From Thermococcus paralvinellae (GTDB lineage: Archaea > Methanobacteriota_B > Thermococci > Thermococcales > Thermococcaceae), in contig NZ_CP006965.1 in NCBI RefSeq assembly GCF_000517445.1, positions 1,402,681 through 1,466,680 on the forward strand: a DNA stretch of 64,000 nt, written 5' to 3'. A model generated the notes under the pieces. It was not told the DNA's origin. It worked only from the letters and a program-made list of their open reading frames with translations, and searched no databases. Shown piece by piece: positions 54,292 through 63,863 of the stretch. Position 1 is the first letter of the stretch; every line of letters begins with the position of its first letter. Both the position numbers and the translations under genes were made by a program.

Positions 54292-55586
54292 CTTTCTACT
54301 TTACTCTCTTCTACTGGCGAATACCTCACCTCCACCCCTAACTTTGTTAGGCTCTTAATCATTCCCACCTGAATGTAAGCTAAAATCTTTGTAAATTCCC
54401 CATATTCAATATTGAGAACTTCTCCAATTGAGTTTATCAGAGCAACCACCTGGGGAACTTTATCCCTCTCCTTAACAACAATCTCAAAGGGCTTATACTT
54501 TGGCAGAGTTAGTATTGCCCTTTCAAGGGCATTGTAAAGCTCTTCCAACTGATTCAGCTTTGCTGATATGCTGATAACATCAAAAATAACCACTCCTCTC
54601 TTATCCGCAAGCTCTTTAATTGCCTTCTTTTTATCTTCAACGTCAACTTTTGTCGTTAAGTCCTGCTTATTCAAGACAACAATTATAGGCTTATCTAAAG
54701 CCCTAAGCTCTCTCAGAATTTTGAGAGAAGCCAAAAACTTTCGCTTAATTTCTCCCCAAGGTTCACTAACGTCCAAAACGAGAAGGATTATATCAGCTTT
54801 TGTTATCTCCTCAAGGGTTGAGTGAAAAGCTTCAACAATGAAAGGGGGTAAGTCATCTATAAACCCGACTGTATCAGTCACCAGAACCCTCTTTTGTCCA
54901 ACTTTAAATCTCCTCGTTGTGGTGTCGAGGGTTGTGAACATCTGATCTTTGGCTGGGATTTCCTCTCTCGCTAAGGCATTCAAAAGCGTTGATTTTCCAG
55001 CATTGGTGTATCCAGCAAGGGCTATAAGGATAAATCCCACTTCCTCTCTCCTTTTTCTCTTAACCTCCCTATCCTCTCTAACTCTCTCAAGCTCTTTCCT
55101 TATTTTACCCATCCTATAGCGAATGTGCTTCAGATACTGGTGGATTTGATACTCACCCATACCCTTAAAACCTGGCTGCTCACCCATTTTAGTCCTTCTA
55201 ATTGCTTCTCTAACGAGGGGTAGTTCATATCTCAAATTAGCAAGCTCGACTTGAAGCTTTGCCTCTTTAGAATGAGCTCTCTTTTCAAAAATCTCAAGGA
55301 CGAGTTGCCACTTATCCATAATTTCAATTCGAAGCTCCTTCGCAATGTTAAAAGCTTGAGAGGGTGTAAGCTGGTTTGCAAAAATTATTTTATCTGGTTT
55401 AAGCTCCTTAATAAGCTCTTTGATCTGTTGAAGCTTTCCCGGACCGATGTTGTACTTTGGATGCTCCTCTCTAACCTGCTCAACTATTGCAAGAACTTCA
55501 TAGCCTGCACTACGCAGAAGATCTTCAAACTCCGCTTTATTTACCCTTTTTCTGGGTGAATGTCTAATAACACCAATTACTTTCAT
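54288..55586 (-). CDS. hflX: GTPase HflX
   Basis: The 432-residue protein has the HflX N-terminal domain with the glycine-rich NIGPGKLQQIKEL, a coiled-coil linker, then a G domain: GYTNAGKST (G1), DTVGFI (G3) and NKQD (G4). HflX binds the large ribosomal subunit and rescues stalled ribosomes. The ATG is without a strong ribosome site. It overlaps the convergent PiT stop by 4 nt. Confidence 0.93.
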   Translation of the reverse strand: MKVIGVIRHSPRKRVNKAEFEDLLRSAGYEVLAIVEQVREEHPKYNIGPGKLQQIKELIKELKPDKIIFANQLTPSQAFNIAKELRIEIMDKWQLVLEIFEKRAHSKEAKLQVELANLRYELPLVREAIRRTKMGEQPGFKGMGEYQIHQYLKHIRYRMGKIRKELERVREDREVKRKRREEVGFILIALAGYTNAGKSTLLNALAREEIPAKDQMFTTLDTTTRRFKVGQKRVLVTDTVGFIDDLPPFIVEAFHSTLEEITKADIILLVLDVSEPWGEIKRKFLASLKILRELRALDKPIIVVLNKQDLTTKVDVEDKKKAIKELADKRGVVIFDVISISAKLNQLEELYNALERAILTLPKYKPFEIVVKERDKVPQVVALINSIGEVLNIEYGEFTKILAYIQVGMIKSLTKLGVEVRYSPVEESKVES

Positions 55587-55653
55587 CGGATTGAGCTAAT
55601 GTATAGGGGTTTATATTCTTTTGGAAGAAAGAGAACATAAAGCAAAAGAGTGA

Positions 55654-55995
55654 TTAAGCTTCCTGAAGTTTGAGGATAGCCTCTGCCAAATCTCCCTTTG
55701 CTTCTTCCAACGCTTTTTTAGCAGTTTCATAATCTACACCGGTCTGCTCCATGACGAGCTTAATGTCCTCCTCTGGAATGTTCAATATTTCCCTAACCTC
55801 CTCTTTGCCAACTATCTGATAGCTTTTCTCTCCCATTGCCTCAATTACTGTAACTATCGGCTCGCTGATTATAATCTCCTTGTTTTCAAAGCGTATTATG
55901 ACTTCCTTAACCCCCTCAAGCTCCTCCATCTTAATTCCAAGTTGTTTCATCATTTTTTTCATCTGCTTTGGATTCATGCCCTTCATTGGAAACAT
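55654..55995 (-). CDS. nac: Nascent polypeptide-associated complex protein
   Basis: The 113-residue archaeal NAC has the Met-rich start [21 protein letters not shown], a NAC beta-barrel ([16 protein letters not shown]) and a C-terminal UBA domain ([20 protein letters not shown]). It forms homodimers at the ribosome exit site. Confidence 0.95.
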   Translation of the reverse strand: MFPMKGMNPKQMKKMMKQLGIKMEELEGVKEVIIRFENKEIIISEPIVTVIEAMGEKSYQIVGKEEVREILNIPEEDIKLVMEQTGVDYETAKKALEEAKGDLAEAILKLQEA

Positions 55996-56065
55996 TTACA
56001 CCACCTACAAAAGCTCAGAGGTTTGGGGTATTTATAGTTAGCGTGAAAATTAGGATAAAAAGTGT

Positions 56066-57214
56066 CTAGGTTTCTTCCGAGTTCTCTCTGCTGAAGGACA
56101 TCTTAAGGAGAGGCGGAGTGACAAGAGTGCTGAGGAATATCATGAGTACTATAACAACATAAGCATCTTCCCCGACTATGCCAGCATTCATGGCTATGGC
56201 AAGCATTGCAAGCTCAACTCCCATTCTTGGTATCATACCGATGCCTATTCTGAGTGACTGCCTTAAATTAAGTCCAGCAATAAACGCTCCAAGACCACAG
56301 CCAATTATTTTACTAACTATTGCTCCAACTGTAAAGATAAGGGCAAAGATTCCAACATGAGATATGTTTTTGAGCGGAATGTTCATTCCAACATCAACGA
56401 AAAATAGCGGGATAAATATTGAGTGCGCCACAATTCTTGTATGCTCGAATATTGGCTTCCTAAATTCAGTCTCACTTAAGGCCAAGCCAAAAAGGTATGC
56501 CCCAAGGATTGATGCAAGGTTCATGTGCTCAGCTAGATAAGCAAATGCAAAGAGAACTGCCATCGAAAGGGTTATAGTTGAATCAGCAAAGCCAAGACGA
56601 ACGACCTTCCTGAGTAGCCAGTCAATTGCCGGCGGAGTTATATAGATGGATGCCACCAGAAAAGCCATAACTTTGAGCAATATAATCCCTATGCCAATGG
56701 AATTTGCCCCTCCTTGAACTAAGATTGAAATAACAACGCTGAGAATTATGATTCCAAGGATGTCATCAACTATTGCGGCAGTTATTATTGCATTACCCTC
56801 CACTGTCTTCAAAGCATCAAGCTCCATGAGGACCCTAACCGTTAAACTGACACTAGTTGGAGTTGTCAATGCACCGTAGAGAAGGGCCTGCTTAAAGCCC
56901 TTAAACGGGTATACAACAGCAAATCCGATTAAGAAAGCAACTACAACACCTACAACAGCCGTTAAAAATCCAACCTTACCAGCTTCTTTAAGTTCATCAA
57001 CACTACTCTCAAGACCAGCCATGAAGAGAAGGAAAAGCACCCCCAGCATTGAAATGTCTATCACTTCAGTAGTTGGTGGGAAGAGCATCCCGAGAAGTAT
57101 TCCACCGATTATCTGGCCTAAAACGATAGGCTGTCCTATTCTTGCAAATATCCACCCAAAGGTCTCAGCAGTCATCAACATAAGTGCTAAATAAAGTATA
57201 AGCTCCAGTTCCAT
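56066..57214 (-). CDS. CPA2-type Na+/H+ antiporter
   Basis: The 382-residue protein has about twelve helices and the CPA2 features PIVLGQIIGGILLGML near the start, the ion-site aspartates in AAIVDDILGI near residue 150, and FFVDVGMNI later. It exchanges Na+ or K+ for H+. GGTGATC precedes ATG 57214. Its start lies in the end of the CBS-domain gene, so the two are coupled. Confidence 0.9.
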   Translation of the reverse strand: MELELILYLALMLMTAETFGWIFARIGQPIVLGQIIGGILLGMLFPPTTEVIDISMLGVLFLLFMAGLESSVDELKEAGKVGFLTAVVGVVVAFLIGFAVVYPFKGFKQALLYGALTTPTSVSLTVRVLMELDALKTVEGNAIITAAIVDDILGIIILSVVISILVQGGANSIGIGIILLKVMAFLVASIYITPPAIDWLLRKVVRLGFADSTITLSMAVLFAFAYLAEHMNLASILGAYLFGLALSETEFRKPIFEHTRIVAHSIFIPLFFVDVGMNIPLKNISHVGIFALIFTVGAIVSKIIGCGLGAFIAGLNLRQSLRIGIGMIPRMGVELAMLAIAMNAGIVGEDAYVVIVLMIFLSTLVTPPLLKMSFSRENSEET

Positions 57215-57219
57215 CAAGA

Positions 57220-57690
57220 TCACCGAGCGAAAATCCTGAGGAGCCTTATGACGTTTTGGGCAGAAAACGTTCCAACCACGATTTTATTCTTATCCACAAT
57301 AGGAAACTGTCTGACACCAGTTTCAAGCATCATCTCAAGGGCATAGCCAAGACTGTCGTTGGGACTTAGGATTATTGGACGAGTGTTCATGATCTCTTTT
57401 ACCGGCCTGTCCCAATCAAAGTGTGCCTCTTTAATTGCATCCAGACCAACGAGAATATAGTCGGAAGGCGGAAGCATAAAATTAATTATTTCATCAATCG
57501 AAATAAACCCAAGGAGCTTTCCTTTATCATCTGTAACAACAGCACAGGTTTCATGCTCAAGCTCCTTAATAAGCTTCTCAATCTTGTCTTCTGGAGAGAG
57601 TCTTAGAAAGTTCCTTTCCATTGCAAGTTTTATTGGCATCTTCGAGAGCTTAAACACGTTTAGCTTAGGTTTTTCCTTATCTTCCGGCAA
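57220..57690 (-). CDS. CBS-domain protein paired with antiporter
   Basis: The 156-residue protein has two CBS motifs (residues about 20-85 and 90-155). Start TTG 57690 is 6 nt after GGAGGGTG; GTG 57699 overlaps that site. It precedes the antiporter gene directly, so it probably gates the antiporter in response to adenine nucleotides; this is inference from context. Confidence 0.85.
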   Translation of the reverse strand: MPEDKEKPKLNVFKLSKMPIKLAMERNFLRLSPEDKIEKLIKELEHETCAVVTDDKGKLLGFISIDEIINFMLPPSDYILVGLDAIKEAHFDWDRPVKEIMNTRPIILSPNDSLGYALEMMLETGVRQFPIVDKNKIVVGTFSAQNVIRLLRIFAR

Positions 57691-58013
57691 CGCCGACACC
57701 CTCCGCTCCTTAGTCTACGGTGGAGCTTCTTATAAAGGTTAAATCAAGCTGCTTTCATTGCTAGTGAAGACCTTTATACCTTTCAAGGATTTTAAATTTT
57801 ATGATACGACACTCACAAAGCATTTTCGCCGGTTATAGATTTCATGTTATTCTTGGTTCTGCCTTCTGTTGCTACTCCGAACTTCTTACGAGCATCTCAA
57901 AAAAAGACCATTAAATCCGTTGTGATAGAGTCCAATTTCCTTCCATCCTAAAAGATGAGGCTTCCAGCCCACAAGAGAGATGTGAAAAGTGCTTTAAGAA
58001 GAAAAGAAAAAGT
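57691..58013. other. Gene-poor region with possible decayed coding sequence
   Basis: A 320-bp stretch has no convincing gene. It contains two TATA-like boxes on the plus strand (CTTATAAAGG near 57731 and TTTTAAATTTTATG near 57789). A minus-strand frame interrupted by one stop (DARKKFGVATEGRTKNNMKS between about 57920 and 57830) looks like an old coding fragment of unknown origin. No RNA structure was evident. Confidence 0.45.
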
Positions 58014-59045
58014 TCACTCGCTCTTCTCTTCTTTCGGCTCTGTCCAGGTCTCTTCGTTGGTCTGCATTATCTTTTTCCTATACTCCTCGTACTTTTTCCT
58101 AGCTTCTTCGGCCTTCTCCTTCTCACCCAAGTACTCGTAAGCCTCAGCCACATGTTTCCACCACATTGGATCCTCTTCTGCCTCTTTCAAGCAGTACTCA
58201 AGGAACTTCTGATATGCCTCTCTGGCAAGCTCTTCGTTGCCAAGTTTTCTCGCTATGTTTCCAACATCCTCCCAAAATACACCCTCCTCTTGAGCCTCTT
58301 TCATATAGTATTCCAAAGCCTTCTGCCATGCTTCTCTCGCTTTCTCTTCGTTGCCCAACTCCTCATAAAGCTTTGCAACATCCTCCCAGAACCAAGGTTC
58401 TTCTTCAGCGTAACGCTCCAAAGCCTTTGCAGCCCGCTCCATGTTCCCAGCTTTCTTCCAGTATTCATGAGCTTCTTTGAGATAGTATGTGTCCTTCTCC
58501 TTCTCATAGAGTTGCTCATAAATTTCAGCGGCTTTTTCATATTTCTCAGCTTTCTCATATGCCCATGCCGCACTTTCCATCCAGCCAAGCTTTTCATACA
58601 TCTCAGCAGCCTTCAGATAGTTTCCTTTCTTTTCATACTTCCTTGCAGCTGCCTTATAGTTGCCTTCCCTTTCCAGCTTTTCAGCACTTTTAAAGCGGTC
58701 AATTAAGCCTAAGTCTGGCTCACTAATATACCATATTCCAAAAGCCAATCCTAAAATGAACAGAACTATTATTCCTCCAACAATCTTGAGCTTCTGCCAA
58801 GTTATGCTTAGGTAAGTCGCATAGGCACTGAGAGCTGTTGGGACTAATAGGTAAGCTGCATACTTCCAGCTCTCTGCATAGAGAGTCAGCACAAGGAAGA
58901 AGCCTAGCATCAAGGTTAGTCCCAAAAATCCTAGGCTTAGGACAATTCTAACAAGCATCCAAAAGCCCCATTTGTAGATTATCCCTCCAGCTATCGCAAT
59001 TATTAGGGCCAAAAATCCTATGATATAAAGTTTCAACTTGTCCAT
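58014..59045 (-). CDS. TPR-repeat membrane protein
   Basis: The 343-residue protein has four N-terminal helices (residues about 7-25, 28-55, 60-80, 88-110) and a cytoplasmic or external tail with about six TPR-like repeats (EREGNYKAAARKYEKKGNYLK, EKAEKYEKAAEIYEQLYEK and so on). The tail is unusually rich in Glu, Tyr and Trp. TPRs bind partner proteins; the partner is unknown. GGGGGTGAAAG precedes the ATG, which overlaps the ogt gene by 13 nt. Confidence 0.85.
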   Translation of the reverse strand: MDKLKLYIIGFLALIIAIAGGIIYKWGFWMLVRIVLSLGFLGLTLMLGFFLVLTLYAESWKYAAYLLVPTALSAYATYLSITWQKLKIVGGIIVLFILGLAFGIWYISEPDLGLIDRFKSAEKLEREGNYKAAARKYEKKGNYLKAAEMYEKLGWMESAAWAYEKAEKYEKAAEIYEQLYEKEKDTYYLKEAHEYWKKAGNMERAAKALERYAEEEPWFWEDVAKLYEELGNEEKAREAWQKALEYYMKEAQEEGVFWEDVGNIARKLGNEELAREAYQKFLEYCLKEAEEDPMWWKHVAEAYEYLGEKEKAEEARKKYEEYRKKIMQTNEETWTEPKEEKSE

Positions 59046-59560
59046 ACTTTCACCCCCTCTAGCTCAAGTAAAACCTTCTTGTACTCCTTTTTTGGTGTGT
59101 AGTTTCCTAGACCTGATTTTAAAACAACTCTATGACATGGAACAATTATTGGGTATGGATTTCTCCGCATTGCATTGCCTATAGCCCTCGGAGATGTCGA
59201 TAACATCTTGGCAAGCTCTCCATAGGTTATAACGCTTCCTCTTTTAACCTTTTTTGTTAAAATTTCATAAACTTTCCTCTCAAAAGGAGTGATACCTCTG
59301 AAGCTTAGAAATTCCAAAGCATCTTCGTTTTCAATTCTACCAACCAGCGCATTATAAACAATCTCCGGGTAATCCGTTTTTTCTTCAACTAAATTTACCA
59401 AAACCTTTCTGTGCTCGAGAAGTGCTTTTAATGAGTTTATTCGCTCCTTGAGATATTCATATCCATCAAGAGAAAAAGTCAATCCATCAATTTTCTGCTC
59501 AAAAATTACAGCAATCCAGATTTCTCTTCCAAGAATTTCAAACTTTTCAATGCTTATCAT
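59033..59560 (-). CDS. ogt: Methylated-DNA-protein-cysteine methyltransferase
   Basis: The 175-residue suicide repair enzyme has the active site IIVPCHRVV with Cys142 and the recognition helix TSPRAIGNAMRRNP. It removes O6-alkyl groups from guanine. GAGGTG precedes ATG 59560, and that site lies in the end of the methyltransferase gene upstream. Confidence 0.95.
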   Translation of the reverse strand: MISIEKFEILGREIWIAVIFEQKIDGLTFSLDGYEYLKERINSLKALLEHRKVLVNLVEEKTDYPEIVYNALVGRIENEDALEFLSFRGITPFERKVYEILTKKVKRGSVITYGELAKMLSTSPRAIGNAMRRNPYPIIVPCHRVVLKSGLGNYTPKKEYKKVLLELEGVKVWTS

Positions 59561-60284
59561 TTTCACACCTCTTGATCTTTTCCATTGCCAGCCTTAAAGG
59601 TCCGTATAGGGAATAAATTTCCCTTGCATATATGAACGATCTACCAATGACACGGCGGAACATTATAGTATAGTATTTCCGCCTTATTGGGTCTTTTGGG
59701 TAGTTTAGAGTTTCCAAAAGCTCGCTCCAGTATCTAACTAAAATGTCTTTTTCTTCCCTAGTAGCTTTTCTTAAATGTCTGTTTTCTTCTGTGGAAGTTT
59801 CTGCTTTAATCTTCTGCTTGTAAACCTCATAGAGAACAACAGCAACAGCATGGCTTAGGTTCATTATTGGATACTCCTCACTTGTTGGAATTGTAACTGT
59901 AAAGTCCATTTTTTCCAGTTCATCATTGCTTAAGCCTTTACTCTCTCTGCCGAAGAAAATCCCAATTTTACCGCTGTAAAGAAAAGATCTCTTTGCAAAT
60001 TCTTCAGGACTTATTGGTGTCCTCTCCGGAAGATAAACTTTCCCACTTACCCCAGTTGTTCCCACAGCCACATCAACCATTTTCAGCGCTTCATCCAGAG
60101 TTGTGACTATTTTCGCATTCTCTAGAACATCTTTGGCATGCATTGCAAATTTGTATGCCTCACCAGTAAGTTCTGGTGGATTAACTAATATTAATTCTCT
60201 AACACCAAAGTTTTTCATAACCCTTGCAACAAAACCAATGTTCATCTGATACTCCGGCTCCACTAAAACTACCGCAACTTTCAT
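59547..60284 (-). CDS. TrmJ-like SPOUT RNA methyltransferase
   Basis: From ATG 60284 the product is 245 residues. The SpoU motifs are NIGFVARVMKNFGV, GIFFGRESKGLSNDEL and YPIMNLSHAVAVVLYE. The family methylates the 2'-O of tRNA position 32 (TrmJ). A TATA-like CTTAAATCC 25 nt upstream and the absence of a ribosome site indicate a leaderless message; upstream starts would lie before this promoter. Confidence 0.9.
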   Translation of the reverse strand: MKVAVVLVEPEYQMNIGFVARVMKNFGVRELILVNPPELTGEAYKFAMHAKDVLENAKIVTTLDEALKMVDVAVGTTGVSGKVYLPERTPISPEEFAKRSFLYSGKIGIFFGRESKGLSNDELEKMDFTVTIPTSEEYPIMNLSHAVAVVLYEVYKQKIKAETSTEENRHLRKATREEKDILVRYWSELLETLNYPKDPIRRKYYTIMFRRVIGRSFIYAREIYSLYGPLRLAMEKIKRCENDKH

Positions 60285-60336
60285 TTTTATCGGAAAGGAT
60301 TTAAGGTAAGGGATTAAAAATGCTTGCGGTGGGAGA

Positions 60337-61011
60337 ATGAAAAGAGAGAAGCTTGCATTATTCATTTACCTTTCAGCTTTTGTAATCCCGCTCTACATGA
60401 TGCTTGGTATTGTGATGGTAATTCTAACAAATGAGGCAATAGTTTTGGGGAGAAGTGTAGAAGGAAATACCTTGCTCATGATGGAAGCACCAATTATCGC
60501 TTTAGTTCTCCTGTCTTTGGCATTCTTCAAGAGAAAAGCGAGGTTTTTTGCTAGTATCTCTCTCTTTTCAGCATTTGTCTTAATGATAGTTCAAAGAGCA
60601 GATATTACCATCTATGTGATTCCACTTGCTGGACTCGTGCTTTCTCTATTTGCACTCGTAGTTGGTTTTCCAAAAGATAAGCAGCAGGTCAGCCTAAATG
60701 AGAGGATAATAAATGCTGTCATAGGAGTAGCATCCATATTTGCACTAGCAGAGGCATGGAATTTTGTCTGGCCCAATAAGGTGAAGCTATTGATATTTCT
60801 ACTCGGAGCAATTGGTGCTTTATTGATGTTCTCCAAGAACAGGGTAATAGCGAGCGGCGGAATTCCTCTCCTAGCAACGTTTTACTGCTCAGCCGCATAC
60901 GCTCTATATGCTCTCAACTATAATCCACAAATAAGCTGGCAGACTTTTTGGGCAGCTTCAGTTGTTCTGATTACATATTCCCTAATTCCCTTAAGAAAGC
61001 TTTTGAGGTGA
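60337..61011 (+). CDS. Polytopic membrane protein, unknown
   Basis: The 224-residue protein has seven hydrophobic segments, few charges and no catalytic motif. GGTGGGAGA precedes the ATG. It ends 4 nt before panE and is probably co-transcribed with it. No family is recognised. Confidence 0.75.
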   Translation: MKREKLALFIYLSAFVIPLYMMLGIVMVILTNEAIVLGRSVEGNTLLMMEAPIIALVLLSLAFFKRKARFFASISLFSAFVLMIVQRADITIYVIPLAGLVLSLFALVVGFPKDKQQVSLNERIINAVIGVASIFALAEAWNFVWPNKVKLLIFLLGAIGALLMFSKNRVIASGGIPLLATFYCSAAYALYALNYNPQISWQTFWAASVVLITYSLIPLRKLLR

Positions 61012-61015
61012 GAAA

Positions 61016-61921
61016 ATGGAGATTTGCATACTTGGAGCTGGTTCAATTGGCTCCCTTTTCGGCGCTTTATTAGCGAAAGCTGGAAATGAAGTAACACTCA
61101 TAGGAAGAGAAGAACACGTGAAGGCAATAAATGAGAAAGGACTCAGAATTGTTGGTGTTGAAGAGTTTACAGTTTATCCAAAAGCCGTAACTTATGCTCC
61201 CGAGAATGAGCCTGATTTGATAATACTGGCAACAAAATCATATTCAACAGCCCATGCTTTGAGCTGTGCCAAACACTGCATTGGAAAGAAAACTTGGATT
61301 TTGAGCATACAAAATGGACTTGGCAATGAAGACTTGGCATTAAAGTATACAAAAAATGTTCTTGGAGGAATAACTACAAACGGAGCAATGCTTGAGGAAT
61401 GGGGAGTTGTTAGGTGGACGGGTAAGGGAATAACAAAAATTGGCGTCTATCCTAAGGGGAAGAATGAAATGGCTGAAAAAGTAGCCAGAGTATTTAATAA
61501 TGCTGGCATTGAGACTCAGGTGAGTGAAAACATAATAAGCTGGAAGTGGGTTAAAGCACTGGTAAATTCAGCCATTAACCCTGTTGGGGCTTTGCTTGAA
61601 GTTAAAAACGGATTCCTGCTTGAAAATGAATATCTGCAGGCAATTTTGATGGAAATTGTAAAAGAAGGCTGTAGAGTCGCAATGCAGTGGGGGATTGAGT
61701 TCGAAGAGCATCCTCTTGAAGTTCTCATAGACACACTTGAGAGAACCAAAGACAATTACAATTCCATGCTTCAAGATTTGAAGAGGGGCAAAAAAACAGA
61801 GGTTGATTACATAAACGGCAAGATAGTTGAATATGCCGAGAATATTGGACTTTCAGCACCCATGAATAATTTGCTGTGGAGTTTAATAAAAGCGAAGGAA
61901 CATCTGACGCAAAGTAAATAA
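61016..61921 (+). CDS. panE: 2-dehydropantoate 2-reductase
   Basis: The 301-residue dehydrogenase has the Rossmann start [38 protein letters not shown] and the catalytic Lys region [14 protein letters not shown]. It makes pantoate for CoA; the Thermococcus enzyme is NADH-preferring and controlled by CoA (recalled). GAGGTGAG precedes the ATG. Confidence 0.93.
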   Translation: MEICILGAGSIGSLFGALLAKAGNEVTLIGREEHVKAINEKGLRIVGVEEFTVYPKAVTYAPENEPDLIILATKSYSTAHALSCAKHCIGKKTWILSIQNGLGNEDLALKYTKNVLGGITTNGAMLEEWGVVRWTGKGITKIGVYPKGKNEMAEKVARVFNNAGIETQVSENIISWKWVKALVNSAINPVGALLEVKNGFLLENEYLQAILMEIVKEGCRVAMQWGIEFEEHPLEVLIDTLERTKDNYNSMLQDLKRGKKTEVDYINGKIVEYAENIGLSAPMNNLLWSLIKAKEHLTQSK

Positions 61922-61955
61922 AGCAACTAATGAATATTAATATGGGGGAATGAAG

Positions 61956-62603
61956 ATGGCAATATTTGGAGGAAAAGAAAGCAATGTGTTTGAGACAATA
62001 AACAAACACTTAGAGATGGTAAAGCTTACATTGGAAAAATTCAAAGAAATGATGGAAGTTTACCTTGAAGGAGATTTTGAAAAAGCAGAAGGATTAATGA
62101 GAGAAGTTGAACAGTATGAAAGGGAAGCAGATCACCTCAGAAGAGAGATTGAAACAATGCTTTATCAAGGGGCATTTCTACCTGCAAACAGGGGAGATTA
62201 CGTTAGACTTTCAGAACTTATAGATAATACAGCTGATGCAGCTGAAAGTGCAGCTCATGTGCTTATTTTGGCAAAACCAAGAGTTCCAAAGGAGCTCAAA
62301 GAGGAAATAATGCAGCTTGTTAATGAATCTCTTAAAACCTATGAACTAGTAAAGAAGGCAACAGAACTGTTGAATGAGGATGTAAATGAAGCTCTCGAGT
62401 ATGCAAAGAGAACAGAGGAACAGGAAGAAGAAGCAGACAAGCTTGAGTATGATATACTCAAAAAGATATTTGAAAGCGAAAAAGTAACAACCTATGCAAA
62501 GCTAATTTGGAATCAAGTCATAACTAAAATCGGAGACATCGCAGATAGGGCTGAAGATGCCTCAGACCAAGTTATGTTGATGGCAATAAAGAGGAGGGGT
62601 TGA
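61956..62603 (+). CDS. DUF47/PhoU-like protein
   Basis: The 215-residue all-helical protein is of the TIGR00153/DUF47 family: VYLEGDFEKAEGLMREVEQYEREADHLRR and GDIADRAEDASDQVML are PhoU-like metal-binding repeats. In most genomes it sits beside a PiT permease and regulates it; here PiT is 8 kb away and broken. ATG 61956 is 6 nt after GGGGGA. It is followed at once by serA. Confidence 0.88.
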   Translation: MAIFGGKESNVFETINKHLEMVKLTLEKFKEMMEVYLEGDFEKAEGLMREVEQYEREADHLRREIETMLYQGAFLPANRGDYVRLSELIDNTADAAESAAHVLILAKPRVPKELKEEIMQLVNESLKTYELVKKATELLNEDVNEALEYAKRTEEQEEEADKLEYDILKKIFESEKVTTYAKLIWNQVITKIGDIADRAEDASDQVMLMAIKRRG

Positions 62604-62604
62604 T

Positions 62605-63528
62605 GTGAAAATCTTAGTTGCCGCACCATTGCACCCAAAGGCCATCGAACTTCTAAAGAGCGAAGGTTTTGAGGTTATCTATGAAGAATATCCGGATGAA
62701 GAGAGACTCATTGAACTTGCAAAGAACGTTGATGCTATAATCGTCAGAAGCAAGCCAAAAGTTACAAGAAAAGTAATTGAAGCCGCAGAGAAACTCAAGG
62801 TAATTGGAAGAGCTGGAGTTGGCTTGGATAACATTGACCTTGAAGCTGCAAAGGAAAAGGGAATTGAAGTCGTAAATTCACCAGCAGCATCAAGCAGGAG
62901 CGTTGCTGAGCTAACTTGGGCTTTAATTTTAGCAGTTGCAAGAAAAGTTGCCTTTGCCGACAGAAAGATGAGGGAAGGAGTTTGGGCAAAGAAGCAGTGC
63001 ATGGGAATTGAGCTTGAAGGTAAGACGATTGGAATCATAGGATTTGGAAGAATTGGCTACAACGTTGCGAAAATAGCAAAGGGCTTCGGAATGAGAATTC
63101 TTCTCTACGATGTCATCAAGAACTATGAGAAAGCTGAAGAAGTTGGTGGAAAGTTCGTCGAGCTTGAGGAGCTTTTGAGAGAGAGTGATGTTATAACAAT
63201 TCACGTTCCGCTCTTAGACAGCACGTACCATCTCATTAACGAGGAAAAGCTCAAGCTCATGAAGAAGAATGCAATTCTGATCAACCCAGCGAGAGGCCCA
63301 ATAGTTGACACAGAAGCTCTGGTTAAGGCACTCAAAGAAGGCTGGATTTATGGTGCTGGATTGGATGTATTCGAGGAAGAACCACTTCCAAAAGACCATC
63401 CGCTAACAAAGCTTGACAATGTTGTCCTAACACCTCACATTGGAGCAAGCACCTGGGAGGCTCAAGAGAGAGCTGGCGTCCAAGTTGTAGAAAAGGTCAT
63501 AGAGATCCTCAAGCAGAAAAAGGGATGA
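62605..63528 (+). CDS. serA: D-3-phosphoglycerate dehydrogenase
   Basis: The 307-residue 2-hydroxyacid dehydrogenase has VIGRAGVGLDNIDLEAA, the NAD site GIIGFGRIGYNVAKIA, and the catalytic RGPIVD and PHIGASTWEAQ. It lacks the C-terminal ACT/ASB domain, as in the short archaeal form, so serine feedback is unlikely. The start is GTG with GAGGAGGGG upstream. It begins one base after the DUF47 stop. Confidence 0.9.
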   Translation: MKILVAAPLHPKAIELLKSEGFEVIYEEYPDEERLIELAKNVDAIIVRSKPKVTRKVIEAAEKLKVIGRAGVGLDNIDLEAAKEKGIEVVNSPAASSRSVAELTWALILAVARKVAFADRKMREGVWAKKQCMGIELEGKTIGIIGFGRIGYNVAKIAKGFGMRILLYDVIKNYEKAEEVGGKFVELEELLRESDVITIHVPLLDSTYHLINEEKLKLMKKNAILINPARGPIVDTEALVKALKEGWIYGAGLDVFEEEPLPKDHPLTKLDNVVLTPHIGASTWEAQERAGVQVVEKVIEILKQKKG

Positions 63529-63567
63529 TATTTTCTTAATTTTCTTTTTATACCCTTCCTCGGCGAA

Positions 63568-63577
63568 ATATTTAAAT
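63568..63577 (+). promoter_or_regulatory. tRNA promoter TATA box
   Basis: TATTTAAATA with a preceding GCGAAA BRE lies about 35 nt upstream of the mature tRNA-Ala end, leaving a leader of roughly 8 nt. Confidence 0.65.
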
Positions 63578-63606
63578 AGCCAGTTTTGGTTTTCATCAAT
63601 GGGTGT

Positions 63607-63683
63607 GGGCCGGTAGCTCAGCCTGGGAGAGCGCTGCCCTCGCAAGGCAGAGGCCGCGGGTTCAAATCCCGCCCGGTCCACCA
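63607..63683 (+). tRNA. tRNA-Ala(CGC)
   Basis: The acceptor arm pairs GGGCCGG with CCGGTCC and includes the G3-U70 alanine identity pair. The anticodon loop CTCGCAA between CTGCC and GGCAG reads CGC. The T-arm is GCGGG-TTCAAAT-CCCGC, and the terminal CCA is encoded (63681-63683). No intron is present. Confidence 0.97.
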
Positions 63684-63863
63684 ATACTTTGTCTTTTCTG
63701 AAAATTCAAAAAGAAGAATTAGCCATAGATCATATCAACTTACTTTCCCAGCTGTATTGAATTTTAAAGTCTATTTCTTTGATCTCTGAGTCTAGTAGAG
63801 ATGAAATAAAACATAGGACAAACGTTAATAAACTTAATAACGTAATAACACATGGTGATATTT

